DNA from: Acidimicrobiales bacterium
GTDB lineage: Bacteria > Actinomycetota > Acidimicrobiia > Acidimicrobiales > Bog-793
Assembly: GCA_035294085.1 (NCBI GenBank)
Contig: DATGLP010000015.1
Location: forward strand, 1 to 64,000
Reading direction: 5' to 3'
DNA length: 64,000 nt
Positions within the stretch are counted from its first letter, which is position 1. Every line of letters begins with the position of its first letter. Made by a program: the position numbers and the translations under genes. Below are positions 42,912 through 51,416 of this stretch, piece after piece. The notes under the pieces are model-generated. The model did no database searches and was not told where the DNA came from. It saw only the letters and a list, made by a program, of their open reading frames with translations.

Positions 42912-43221
42912 ATGTCCCGCCTGGCGCCGTTTTCCCAAGTGGCGGCGACGAGTGGGAGCTCAACTACCGTCCGGAAGCCCTGCAAGCCGCACAACCGTGT
43001 GTCGGGATCGCGGGGGGAAGGCTGGCACGCGACACGCCGCCCTCGTCTTGCTCGATATCCGCGTGGACACGAACTGCTCGTGCCACCGGCCGAGGATTCG
43101 TCAGCGCCTTGACGGACCCGATGGCCAGATCCCACCAGAGTCGGCCACGATGCCGCGAGCCGTGGACCGAAGGCAGGTGGCCTCCGGGCGTCGGTTTGTA
43201 CCTCCCTGGTACGTTTCCGTC
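42912..43221. other. Intergenic stretch, probable right flank of the island
   Basis: 310 bp between the Abi-like gene and the PPOX gene. No gene is supported. I looked for a copy of the tRNA-Arg 3' end (GGTTCGAGTCCCTC) as a right attachment site and did not find one here. Confidence 0.5.
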
Positions 43222-43632
43222 GTGGACATCGGCGAGGCCGTCGCCTTCATCGGCGCGAACCACCGTGCGGTGCTCGCGACGACTCGCGCCGACGGCCACC
43301 CGCAGCTGTCGCCGGTAACTGCCGCCGTCGACGAGCACGGCGTCGTCCTGATCAGCACGCGCGAGACCGCGATGAAGACGCGGCACCTGCGCGCCGACCC
43401 GCGCGCCGCGCTGTGCGTGTTCACCGACGCCTTCTTCGGACCGTGGGTCCAGGTCGAAGGCGAGGTCGAGATCGTCTCGCTACCGGCGGCCATGAACGGC
43501 CTCATCGACTACTACCGCCGAGCCGCCGGCGAGCACCCGAACTGGGACGAGTACCGGGCCGCAATGGTGCGCGAGCGGCGCGTCCTGCTCCGCCTCCACG
43601 TGCGGCGCGCCGGCCCCTCCGTCTCGGGCTGA
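43222..43632 (+). CDS. PPOX-class flavin/F420-binding oxidoreductase
   Basis: A 136-residue split-barrel protein. GTG 43222 gives MDIGEAVAFIGANHRAVLAT, the usual start of this class, then HPQLSPVTAAVDEHGVVLIST, KTRHLRADPRAALCVF and WVQVEGEVEIV. The segment LIDYYRRAAGEHPNWDEYRAAM is typical of the F420-using PPOX group, and VRERRVLLRLHVRRAGP ends the barrel. No ribosome-binding site precedes the GTG, so a leaderless message or an upstream ATG at 43150 is possible. It looks like chromosomal sequence beyond the island. Confidence 0.85.
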   Translation: MDIGEAVAFIGANHRAVLATTRADGHPQLSPVTAAVDEHGVVLISTRETAMKTRHLRADPRAALCVFTDAFFGPWVQVEGEVEIVSLPAAMNGLIDYYRRAAGEHPNWDEYRAAMVRERRVLLRLHVRRAGPSVSG

Positions 43633-44059
43633 GCCGCTGGCTCGCGCCTCGCTGTGGACCAGCGGGCTCCGTGCTGGGGACAAGCCGGGGATCGCCTCGG
43701 TCTCCTGTCGAGAACCTCGGGATCTCTGCCAAGAACCTTGACGGGAGCTTCTCGCTGCCGGATGCTTCACGGCGTAGGGTTCGCGGCGCTCGGGAGAAGC
43801 GGAGCGCGGTGGGCCGGCCGCAAGGCACGGTCCGCAGGGCTCGCCCCCCGGTGCCCCGTCCCTACGGTGCGTGGTGCGCGGCACCGTGCGGAGCGCTTCG
43901 GCGCGATGGCGGCGCCGCGGGGCTGGCGGATGGTGGCCCGCCGAGCCGCCGGTCGCGAGGCCGGCGGACGGCCCCAGCGCACGGGTAGCGGCCCCGGGGA
44001 GTCCGCCGGCTCGACCGGCGGCTACCCGGGGCTGCGCCGCGCCGTGGGGGGCGCAGCGG
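43633..44059. other. Convergent intergenic stretch without a gene
   Basis: 427 bp between two convergent genes. Translations give only low-complexity Arg/Gly/Pro strings. Its one clear element is the large hairpin at 43991-44032. Confidence 0.6.
43991..44032. terminator. Bidirectional terminator-like hairpin
   Basis: GCCCCGGGG...CCGCCGG, loop CTCGA, CCGGCGG...CCCGGGGC. Outer and inner arms pair, with a short unpaired GAGT/CTAC region between them. It lies between the convergent PPOX gene and the ATPase-permease fusion gene, where a two-way terminator is expected. Confidence 0.65.
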
Positions 44060-46642
44060 TCAGACGAGCCGGTCCCCGTGCCGTGGACGGCGCACGACCC
44101 CGGCGACCCCGACGATGAGCAAGAGCGCGAGGCCGGTCATGATGTTCTCGGCGAAGGGGTTGAAGTTGAGCAGGTCGAAGCCGTTCACCATGACGGTGAG
44201 GACCAGCACCGCAGCGGTCAGGCCACCGAGGCTGACGTAGCCGCCGAAGAAGCTCGCCCCGCCGAGGATGACGGCCGAGATCGCCTGGAACGCGAGCCCC
44301 GACCCCGAGTTGGGCGCGCCGCTGCCGAGGCGCGAGGTGAGGTAGAAGCCGGCGAGGCCTGCCATGAGACCGCTCAGCGCGTACGCGAACACGAGCAACG
44401 GCCCGCTCCGGATGCCGTTCGCACGCGCCGCGTGCGGATCGCGGCCGAACGCGAACAGGTGCTTGCCGAACGGGCTCCGGTAGAGGAAGAGACCAGCGAG
44501 GAGGAGGAGGGCGGCGAGCACGATCGTCGCCACCGGGACAGGACCGATGCTCGACGACGCGATCTGCCAGTACGTGCGCGGGATCGGCCCGACGCTCTGC
44601 GGGTACCAGATGAGCGCGAGGCCGTTCACGACGAGCGCCACCGCGTAGGTGACGAGGAACGAGGGCAGCCCCGCGAGCACGAGACCCGCGTTCACGAGCC
44701 CGGTCAGCAGGCCGATCCCGACGAACGCGGCGACGGCGAGCCCGAGGTCGTGGTCGACGAGGAGCTGGGCGGTGACGAGGTTGGTGAGCGTCAGCGTGGC
44801 GCCGATGCTGAGGTCGATCCCCGCGGTGAGGATCACGACGAGCTCACCGAGGCCGAGCAGACCGAGGATCACGACCTGACGGCCGATGTCCTCGAAGTTC
44901 GTGGCCGTCCCGAAGAACGACGTACGCGACGCCAGCGCGACGCACATCGCGGCGAGGGCGAGCAGCGGGACACCCGCGCTCGAGGTCGCGAACCTGGCGA
45001 TCGAGGTGCCGGGCCGGTGCACGGCTCGGAGCGCTGCCCGCAACGCAGCGGCGACGCCCCCGAGCGGGCGGGTGGGCCCGCCGACCGCCGCCGCGCCCTC
45101 GAGGGGCGGAACTGCCGCCGTGCGGGGGGCGCTGCTCGTCATCGCGCGCAGCAGCTCCTGGCGGGTCACGCGCTCCCCGTCGAGCCGCTCCACGATGCGC
45201 CCGTGCACCATGACGATCGCCGAGTCGCACAGCTCGACGATCTCGCGAGTGTCCGACGACACGACGAGGATCGCCATGCCGTCGGAAGCGAGCTGGCGGA
45301 GCACGCCGTAGATCTCCTCGCGGGCCGCGACGTCGACGCCGCGGGTCGGCTCCGCGGCGATGAGCACCCGAGGCGTCGACGCGAGGCAGCGGGCGAGGAG
45401 GACCTTCTGCTGCTGGCCCCCGCTCAGCATCGAGCACTGCCGGTCGAGCAGCTGCGGCGCGAGCGCCACCCGTCGGGCAGCCTCCTCGGTGCGCTCCGCG
45501 ATCCGCCGTCGCGACACGAGCGGGCCCCGCCGGGACGAACGGAGCACGCACGCAGCGACGTTCTCACGCGCCGAGCGCACGAGCACGAGGCCGTCCCGCT
45601 TGCGATCCTCCGGGGCGAAGGCGACGCCGGCGCGCACCGCCGCCTGCGGGCCGCGATCGTCGATCCGCCTCCCCGCGCAGGCGACCCGGCCGGCGATCGG
45701 ACGGCGCAACCCGGCGATCGTCTCGGCGACGGCCGTCGCGCCCGAGCCGCGCTGTCCGGCGAGGCAGACGATCTCCCCGCCCTTGAGCTGGAGCGAGACG
45801 TCGCTGAAGCTGTGACCGCTCAGGCCCTCGACCTCGAGCACGGTCTCGCCGGCGCGGCGGGCCTCCTGCGAACGACCACCCGCCCTCGCGTCGCGCCCGA
45901 CCATGAGCCGTACGAGGGAGCGCTCCTCGGTCTCCCCCGGCGACACCTGCGCGACGACGCGGCCGTCGCGGATGACGGTGATGCGGTCCGCGAGGGCGAG
46001 GACCTCCTCGAGGCGGTGCGAGATGTACAAGATGGCGAGGCCCTCCGCCTTGAGGGCCCGGACCACTCCGAAGAGCACCTCGCTCTCCCGGTGGCTGAGC
46101 GCCGACGTGGGCTCGTCCATCAGGAGCACGCTGACCTCGCGGCTCAGCACCCGCGCGAACTCGAGGAGCTGGCGCTCCGCGACCGACAGGCGAGCCACCC
46201 CCGTCCCGGCGAGCGCGCCGTCGAGGCCGACGCGCCCGAGCGATGCGCGCGTGGCCCGGAGCAGCTCACGCCGGTCGATGAGGCCGATGCGCCCCCGCGG
46301 CTCCCTGCCGAGGAAGGCGTTGTCCGCCACGGTGAGGTTGTCGAGGACCGTGAGCTCCTGGTAGACGGCGCCCACGTGCCGCTTCAGCACCTCGGAGGTG
46401 CCCAGCCCCGAGATCGGCCGGCCGTCCACGAGCACGCTGCCGGCGTCGGGCTGGAGCATCCCGGTGACGAGGTTCACGATCGTGCTCTTGCCGGCGCCGT
46501 TCTCACCGATGAGGGCGTGCACCTCGCCCCGTCGGCACTGCAGCGAGACGCCGCGCAGCGCCTGGACGCCCGGGAAGGACTTCGAGACCTCGCGCAGCTC
46601 CAGCGCCGGGACCTCGTCCTCGGGTGATGGACCGTCAGGCAT
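44060..46642 (-). CDS. Fused ribose-type ABC transporter ATPase-permease
   Basis: A single 860-residue chain. Residues ~1-500 are an RbsA-like double ATPase: Walker A GENGAGKST, degenerate signature LSVAERQ and Walker B LLMDEPTSALS; then the second half with a degenerate P loop GQRGSGATA, intact LSGGQQQK and EPTRGVD. Residues ~530-860 are an RbsC-like permease with VVILTAGIDLSIGATLTLTN and about nine membrane segments. The frame is open throughout. ATPase and permease are normally separate genes, so this is a natural fusion. ATG 46640-46642 has a GAGGAG site. A separate permease in the same operon would provide the second channel half. Confidence 0.92.
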   Translation of the reverse strand: MPDGPSPEDEVPALELREVSKSFPGVQALRGVSLQCRRGEVHALIGENGAGKSTIVNLVTGMLQPDAGSVLVDGRPISGLGTSEVLKRHVGAVYQELTVLDNLTVADNAFLGREPRGRIGLIDRRELLRATRASLGRVGLDGALAGTGVARLSVAERQLLEFARVLSREVSVLLMDEPTSALSHRESEVLFGVVRALKAEGLAILYISHRLEEVLALADRITVIRDGRVVAQVSPGETEERSLVRLMVGRDARAGGRSQEARRAGETVLEVEGLSGHSFSDVSLQLKGGEIVCLAGQRGSGATAVAETIAGLRRPIAGRVACAGRRIDDRGPQAAVRAGVAFAPEDRKRDGLVLVRSARENVAACVLRSSRRGPLVSRRRIAERTEEAARRVALAPQLLDRQCSMLSGGQQQKVLLARCLASTPRVLIAAEPTRGVDVAAREEIYGVLRQLASDGMAILVVSSDTREIVELCDSAIVMVHGRIVERLDGERVTRQELLRAMTSSAPRTAAVPPLEGAAAVGGPTRPLGGVAAALRAALRAVHRPGTSIARFATSSAGVPLLALAAMCVALASRTSFFGTATNFEDIGRQVVILGLLGLGELVVILTAGIDLSIGATLTLTNLVTAQLLVDHDLGLAVAAFVGIGLLTGLVNAGLVLAGLPSFLVTYAVALVVNGLALIWYPQSVGPIPRTYWQIASSSIGPVPVATIVLAALLLLAGLFLYRSPFGKHLFAFGRDPHAARANGIRSGPLLVFAYALSGLMAGLAGFYLTSRLGSGAPNSGSGLAFQAISAVILGGASFFGGYVSLGGLTAAVLVLTVMVNGFDLLNFNPFAENIMTGLALLLIVGVAGVVRRPRHGDRLV

Positions 46643-46694
46643 CGCAGCTCCTCGCGTCAGGGGCACCGCTCCCGGCGGGCCGGGAGGCCCCGAC

Positions 46695-46713
46695 GCCGGA
46701 GCGCTGCTCCGGC
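46695..46713. terminator. Hairpin between binding-protein and ATPase-permease genes
   Basis: GCCGGAGC-GCT-GCTCCGGC is a perfect 8-bp stem with a 3-base loop, 57 bp after the binding-protein stop. It repeats the arrangement at 6709-6759 and likely raises binding-protein expression over the downstream transporter gene. Confidence 0.6.
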
Positions 46714-46769
46714 GCCGGCGCCTCTGGCCACCGGCGTGGGGGAGATCGCCGTCGGGCCGCCCGCACTCC

Positions 46770-47918
46770 CTACGACTTGCAGTAGGGGTTGAACCTGCAC
46801 GGCATGGGCCCCGCCCACCACGCGTTGTCCGACTCCTTCAGGCCGACGTAGTGGGAGATGTTCGACGCGGTGATGTTCGGCTTCGGCACGATGAAGTCCT
46901 TCGGGACCGGCTTGCCCTCGAGGATCTTCACCGCCTGGAGCACCGCGTACATCCCGACGTCGACGGGGATCGGCGTGATGATCGACGGGATGTGCGTCTC
47001 AGCGACGATCTTCATCCAGCCGTTCGCGTCGTCCCCGGTCCACGCCTTGATCTGCGAGACCCGTCCGGCCTGCTTCACGGCGTCGTAGCAGCCGACCCCC
47101 TGGTTCCCGCTGATCGAGGCGACCGCCTGGATCGACGGGTAGCGCGTCAGGATCGCCCGCATCTCCTGCTCGCAGACGGCCGGCTGGTAGTTGGCGTACT
47201 GGGTCGTGAGCACCTTGATGCCCGGGTAGTGGGCCAGGATCGACTTGATGCCGTCGACCTCCTGCACCGTCGCACCGTTGCCCGGCTGCCCGCCGATGAT
47301 GACCACGTTCCCGTGCCCGTGCAGCCGCTCCGCGACCCAGGCACCCTGCAGCAGCCCGTTGTTGTTGTCGCCGTCGTTCAGGAACTCCGTGTAGTTCGAG
47401 CAGCTGACGGCGCGCTCCTCGATGAGGACCGGCACCCCCTCGCGCTCGGCCTTCGCGATGGACGGGCACAGGGCGGAGGTGTCGGTCGCCGCCAGGATGA
47501 TGGCGTCGACGTGCTGGGCGAGCAGGTTCTCGATGTCGCTGATCTGCTGGCTGATCGAGTCGTTGGCGTTCGTGTACACGAGCTTCGCCTTGCCGTGCGT
47601 GAGCGCGATGCCGTACTCAACCTCGGCCTTCGCCATGATGCGCCAGGAGTTCGAGAGCGACGCGTCCGCGTAGCCGATCTTGAACGGCGGCTTCTTCTTG
47701 AACTTCGTCGTGTTCACCATCACGCCCTTGAACGGCGGCGTCGGCAGCTTCGGCGGCTTGAACACGAAGGTGTCGCGCCCCCCGCTCGACGGCGCCCCCG
47801 CGGCCGCCGTCCCTGCCGCCGCGGCGACCGTGAGCAACGCGGCGGCCGCCGCGACGGCGGCCCTCCCGAGAACCCGGCTGCTCGATCTCGGCAGCCGGTG
47901 CTTGACCTCGCTGCGCAT
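46770..47918 (-). CDS. Sugar ABC transporter substrate-binding protein
   Basis: A 382-residue exported protein. ATG 47916-47918 lies after GAGAAAGGAAACGTG. The N-terminus MRSEVKHRLPRSSSRVLGRA and the following hydrophobic AAVAAAAALLTVAAAAGTAAAGA form a signal peptide with an Ala-x-Ala cleavage site and no lipobox. The mature part is a type I periplasmic-binding fold: FKIGYADASLSNSWRIMAKAE, QHVDAIILAATDTSAL, GGQPGNGATVQ, IQAVASISGNQGVGCYDAVKQAG. It is the ribose-like receptor for the second importer; the ligand is unknown, but neighbouring dehydrogenases suggest a polyol or sugar acid. Confidence 0.9.
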   Translation of the reverse strand: MRSEVKHRLPRSSSRVLGRAAVAAAAALLTVAAAAGTAAAGAPSSGGRDTFVFKPPKLPTPPFKGVMVNTTKFKKKPPFKIGYADASLSNSWRIMAKAEVEYGIALTHGKAKLVYTNANDSISQQISDIENLLAQHVDAIILAATDTSALCPSIAKAEREGVPVLIEERAVSCSNYTEFLNDGDNNNGLLQGAWVAERLHGHGNVVIIGGQPGNGATVQEVDGIKSILAHYPGIKVLTTQYANYQPAVCEQEMRAILTRYPSIQAVASISGNQGVGCYDAVKQAGRVSQIKAWTGDDANGWMKIVAETHIPSIITPIPVDVGMYAVLQAVKILEGKPVPKDFIVPKPNITASNISHYVGLKESDNAWWAGPMPCRFNPYCKS

Positions 47919-48003
47919 CACACGTTTCCTTTCTCTCCATCCCCGCTGCGCTCCGGACTGCGGCTCGCGCCGCAGGCCGAGGCGCGGCTGGTCGACTTGT
48001 CGT

Positions 48004-49272
48004 TCAGCGCCCGAAGGCGTTCAGCGGCTCCTCACCTCCAAGCAGCACCCCCCTTTCTCCTCCGTCACCGCTCCGGCTGGGCTCGGAGCAGACCTCGCGC
48101 GCCGCCGGATCCGCCGTGTGCGGCCCCAGCAGCTCGGGCCGCTTCCGCCGAGGCCGGCGGCCTCCCAGGCGATCCGCGAGCACGACGAGTCGCGCCGCGA
48201 CGCGGCCGCTCCCTCGCTCGAGGCGGGCGTGGAACATCAGCCCGAGCACGAGGATGGCGCCCGTGGCGACGGACTCGTAGCCGACGGGCACCCCCGACAT
48301 CGTCAGGAGGTCGAAGATCACGCCGAGCACGAGCGCGCCCCCGAGTGCGTTCGACGCCTCCCCCCTGCCGCCGAACAGGCTCGTGCCGCCGATCACCGCC
48401 GCGGCGATGGCGCTCAGCTCCATGCCCGAGCCGAGGAAGCTCTGCCCCGACCCCTCGTAGGAGGTCTCGAAGATCCCGCCGAGCACCGCGCCGAGGGCCG
48501 AGAGCGCGAAGGCCCAGACGAGAACCCGCCCCGTCCGCACGCCTGCCGCGATCGCGGCACGCCGGTTGCCGCCGACGAGGTAGAGCTCCCGCCCGCTCGC
48601 ACTGCGCCGGAGCAGCAGGCGCGTGCCGAGCGTCGCGACGAGCAGGACGGGCAGGCCGATGGGGATCCCGCCGAAGGAGCGGACGGCGAAGCCGGCGAAG
48701 CCCGGTGCCAGGTTGCTCGCCGGGCCGCCGGACGTCCACAGCAGGTTCGCCCCCTCGAGGATCAGCATCATGGCGAGCGTGACGATGAACGAGGGGATGC
48801 GGGCGAGCACGACGAGGGCCGCGTTCACGACCCCGACGCCGACGCCGATCGCGACGGCGAGCGCGACGATCGGCAGGATCATCGAGTTCTGCGAGGCCAT
48901 GAGGTTGGCGAGGATCACCGAGGTGAGCGAGACGATCGAGCCGACCGAGAGGTCGATCTCCCCGGCGATGAGCGCGAACGTCTGGCCGAGCGCGAGCAGG
49001 GCGACGGGCGTCGCCTGGCTCACGATGTTGTCGAGGTTGGCGACGGTGAGGAACTGCGGGAAGGCGACGGCGCCGGCCACGATGAGCGCGCCGAGGAGCG
49101 CGTAGCAGCCGGTCCGGGAGGCCGCGTTCGTGACCCGGAGCGCCCGGACGCGCTCGTCCTGGCTGAGCGGACGCGCCCACGCCCCGGCCGACGCAGGTGC
49201 AGCCGGGGCCGGGACCGGTGCGGCCAGCTCGGAGAGCCCCGTCCCGGTGACCCGTGGGCCGAGATCGGTCAC
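48004..49272 (-). CDS. Ribose-type ABC transporter permease
   Basis: A 422-residue permease. FALIAGEIDLSVGSIVSLTS is the signature loop, with NPxF-like ARIPSFIVTLAMMLIL and LFGGRGEASNALGGALVLG. N- and C-terminal hydrophilic extensions of about 55 and 65 residues are longer than usual. GTG 49270-49272 overlaps the ThDP-enzyme stop (GTGA). It lies 85 bp upstream of the binding-protein gene. Together with the fused permease downstream it would form a heterodimeric pore. Confidence 0.9.
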   Translation of the reverse strand: MTDLGPRVTGTGLSELAAPVPAPAAPASAGAWARPLSQDERVRALRVTNAASRTGCYALLGALIVAGAVAFPQFLTVANLDNIVSQATPVALLALGQTFALIAGEIDLSVGSIVSLTSVILANLMASQNSMILPIVALAVAIGVGVGVVNAALVVLARIPSFIVTLAMMLILEGANLLWTSGGPASNLAPGFAGFAVRSFGGIPIGLPVLLVATLGTRLLLRRSASGRELYLVGGNRRAAIAAGVRTGRVLVWAFALSALGAVLGGIFETSYEGSGQSFLGSGMELSAIAAAVIGGTSLFGGRGEASNALGGALVLGVIFDLLTMSGVPVGYESVATGAILVLGLMFHARLERGSGRVAARLVVLADRLGGRRPRRKRPELLGPHTADPAAREVCSEPSRSGDGGERGVLLGGEEPLNAFGR

Positions 49273-51086
49273 GGCCGCGTCCTGTCGGTGCGCCCGGGCG
49301 GCACGACGTCGTCACGGCGCGAGCTCGGCTGGGGGTGCGGGAGCGGCGGCAGCGCCCACGAGCCCGTCGCCAGCGGGGACGCCTCGGGGTCCACGACGAC
49401 GCTCACGACCGATGGCCGGCCCGACTCGATCGCCGCCGCGAGCGCCTCGGCGAGCTCGCCTGGCTTCTCGACGGCGAGCCCCTCGGCCCCCATGGCCCGC
49501 GCCATCGCCGCGTAGTCAGCGGAGTAGGGCTGGCCGTCCTCTCGCGCGAAGCTCGTCGCGAACTCTCGGCTCGGCCCGAAGTAGCCGCGCTGGATGTCCC
49601 GAATCGAGATGTAGCCGCCGTTGTTCCACACCACCCAGGTGACCGGGATCCCGTACTCGACGGCGGTCGCGACGGCACCGGGCAGCATGAGGAAGCCACC
49701 GTCGCCGACGACAGCGGCGACCGGCCGGTCCGGGGCGGCCAGCTTGGCGCCGAGCACGCCGGCGACCCCGAACCCCATCGCACCGAATCCCCAGCTCTGC
49801 AGGAGCGACGCGGGGCGGGGCGCCTGCCACGCCTGGACGATCCAGTTGTGGTGCACGCCGACGTCGGACACGAGGATCCCGTCGGCCGGGAGCACCCGGC
49901 GCAGGTCGTGCAGCAGCCGCTCGGGCCGGATGGGCGTCGCCTCCGAGCGCGCGTGCTCCGCGCCGGTGCGCTCCCAGTCACGACGCCACGAGGCGATCTG
50001 CGACCGCCAGGCGCGCCGCGCGTCGGCGGCCCCGAGGTCGGCACGCCCGGCGAGCGCCACGGCGAGGGCGCGGAGGAACGCTCGCGCGTCGGCGACGATG
50101 CCGAGCTCCACCGGGTAGTTGCGGCCGAGCTCCTGCGGGTCGATGTCGACGTGGATGAGCTTCGTGGGAGGGATCCGGTAGGTGTAGCCGGGGATCCACG
50201 AGCTCGCCGCCCGGTCGTCGAAGCGGGTCCCCACCGCCAAGATGACGTCGGCGGTGCTCGCCGCCCTGTTCGCGGGGAGGCCGCCGTTGCGGCCGACCTC
50301 GCCGACCGCGAGCTCGCTGGCGGGATCGAAGCAACCCTTCGCCGAGGGGCTCCAGGCGACCGGCAGGCCGAGCAGCCTCGACACCTCGACGAGGGCCGCA
50401 GCCGCTCCGGCGACCTCGACGCCGTGGCCGGCGATGGCGAGGGGGCGCTCGGCGGTCACGAGCAGCTCGACGACGGTCTCGAGGTCCTCGGGTGCGACGC
50501 CGACGCGCGACGAGATCCCGCGGCGCCACGCGGAGGGCTCGGGGAGCTCGACCTCCGCCTCCTCCACGAACACGTCGAGCGGCACGTCGAGGTTCGCCGG
50601 GCCGGGCCGGCCGGTGAGCATCGTCGAGAAGGCCTGGCGCAGCATGAGCGGGAGCTGCTCGGGCCGCGTCGCCTGGAAGCTGCGCTTCACGTAGGGACGG
50701 ACGACGCTCGGGAAGTCCGCCTGGAAGTAGCGCCCCGTCTCCTGGAAGGCTCCCCGGTTGAACTGCGTCGTCGGGATGTTGCCGGTGATGGCGAGGAAGG
50801 CCGACGAGTCGAAGAGCGCGCCCGCGAGCGCGATGACGAGGTTCGCCGAGCCCGGGCCGCACGAGGTGAGCGTGACGGCCGGCCGGCGCGCGACCCGGAA
50901 GTAGGCGTCGGCCATGAAGCCCGCTGCCGCCTCGTGGTGGACGGAGACGACGCTGAGGCGGTCGCGAGCGTCGAGGAGGGCGTCGAGGAGGCCGACGTTC
51001 CCGTGCCCGCAGAGCGCGAAGACGTGGCGGACGCCCTCGCGCTGGAGGTACTCGGCGATCATCTCCGAGCCGCGCATGCGAACCAT
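49269..51086 (-). CDS. Thiamine-diphosphate-dependent enzyme, acetolactate-synthase-like
   Basis: 605 residues with the three-domain ThDP fold. The catalytic Glu is in VSVHHEAAAGFMADAYF. The middle domain includes AVGTRFDDRAASSWIPGY. The ThDP motif GDG...NN is in VVGDGGFLMLPG followed by VTWVVWNNGGYISI. ATG 51084-51086 has a GGAGGGGGGC site. In an operon with a sugar importer and beside dehydrogenases, a role in carbon-chain cleavage of a catabolic intermediate is more likely than branched-chain amino acid synthesis; no small regulatory subunit gene is present. The reaction is unassigned. Confidence 0.88.
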   Translation of the reverse strand: MVRMRGSEMIAEYLQREGVRHVFALCGHGNVGLLDALLDARDRLSVVSVHHEAAAGFMADAYFRVARRPAVTLTSCGPGSANLVIALAGALFDSSAFLAITGNIPTTQFNRGAFQETGRYFQADFPSVVRPYVKRSFQATRPEQLPLMLRQAFSTMLTGRPGPANLDVPLDVFVEEAEVELPEPSAWRRGISSRVGVAPEDLETVVELLVTAERPLAIAGHGVEVAGAAAALVEVSRLLGLPVAWSPSAKGCFDPASELAVGEVGRNGGLPANRAASTADVILAVGTRFDDRAASSWIPGYTYRIPPTKLIHVDIDPQELGRNYPVELGIVADARAFLRALAVALAGRADLGAADARRAWRSQIASWRRDWERTGAEHARSEATPIRPERLLHDLRRVLPADGILVSDVGVHHNWIVQAWQAPRPASLLQSWGFGAMGFGVAGVLGAKLAAPDRPVAAVVGDGGFLMLPGAVATAVEYGIPVTWVVWNNGGYISIRDIQRGYFGPSREFATSFAREDGQPYSADYAAMARAMGAEGLAVEKPGELAEALAAAIESGRPSVVSVVVDPEASPLATGSWALPPLPHPQPSSRRDDVVPPGRTDRTRP

Positions 51087-51416
51087 GACCGAGCCCCCCT
51101 CCGACCCGCACTCCGGCGAGCACCCGCCGAGATCTTCGGGTGCGAGCGTCGCGCCGAGCCGCTGTCCTCCTGCTGCGTCTCGCCTGTTGCGTCTAGCGCA
51201 CTCGCTTGCGCACCCCACACGAGTATGCGACACTCGCCGGTAGCCGTCAAGCAGCGGGCGCGACGGCGCCGGTCTCTGCTGGCGCTGCGTGTTGACGCCG
51301 GCGCGACCGCCGGGGAGCATCTCCCTCGGTGCCCGCCGGGCAGCGCGTGGTCACGGCGCGGCCGGGTGCGAGCGCTCGGCCGGTCCGGGAGGTTGCGACG
51401 TGTCGGGGAGGTTCGC
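51087..51416. promoter_or_regulatory. Divergent promoter region with inverted repeat CGAGT-N7-ACTCG
   Basis: 330 bp between the ThDP-enzyme operon (minus) and the Idh/MocA operon (plus). The inverted repeat CGAGTATGCGACACTCG at 51220-51236 is the clearest symmetric element. The plus-strand operon ends with an IclR regulator, whose family often binds such repeats in divergent promoters. No gene is supported within the region. Confidence 0.45.

Noticed and set aside
43871-46627. A 918-codon open frame on the plus strand
   Set aside because: Antisense to the ATPase-permease fusion; Arg/Glu/His-rich and without motifs.
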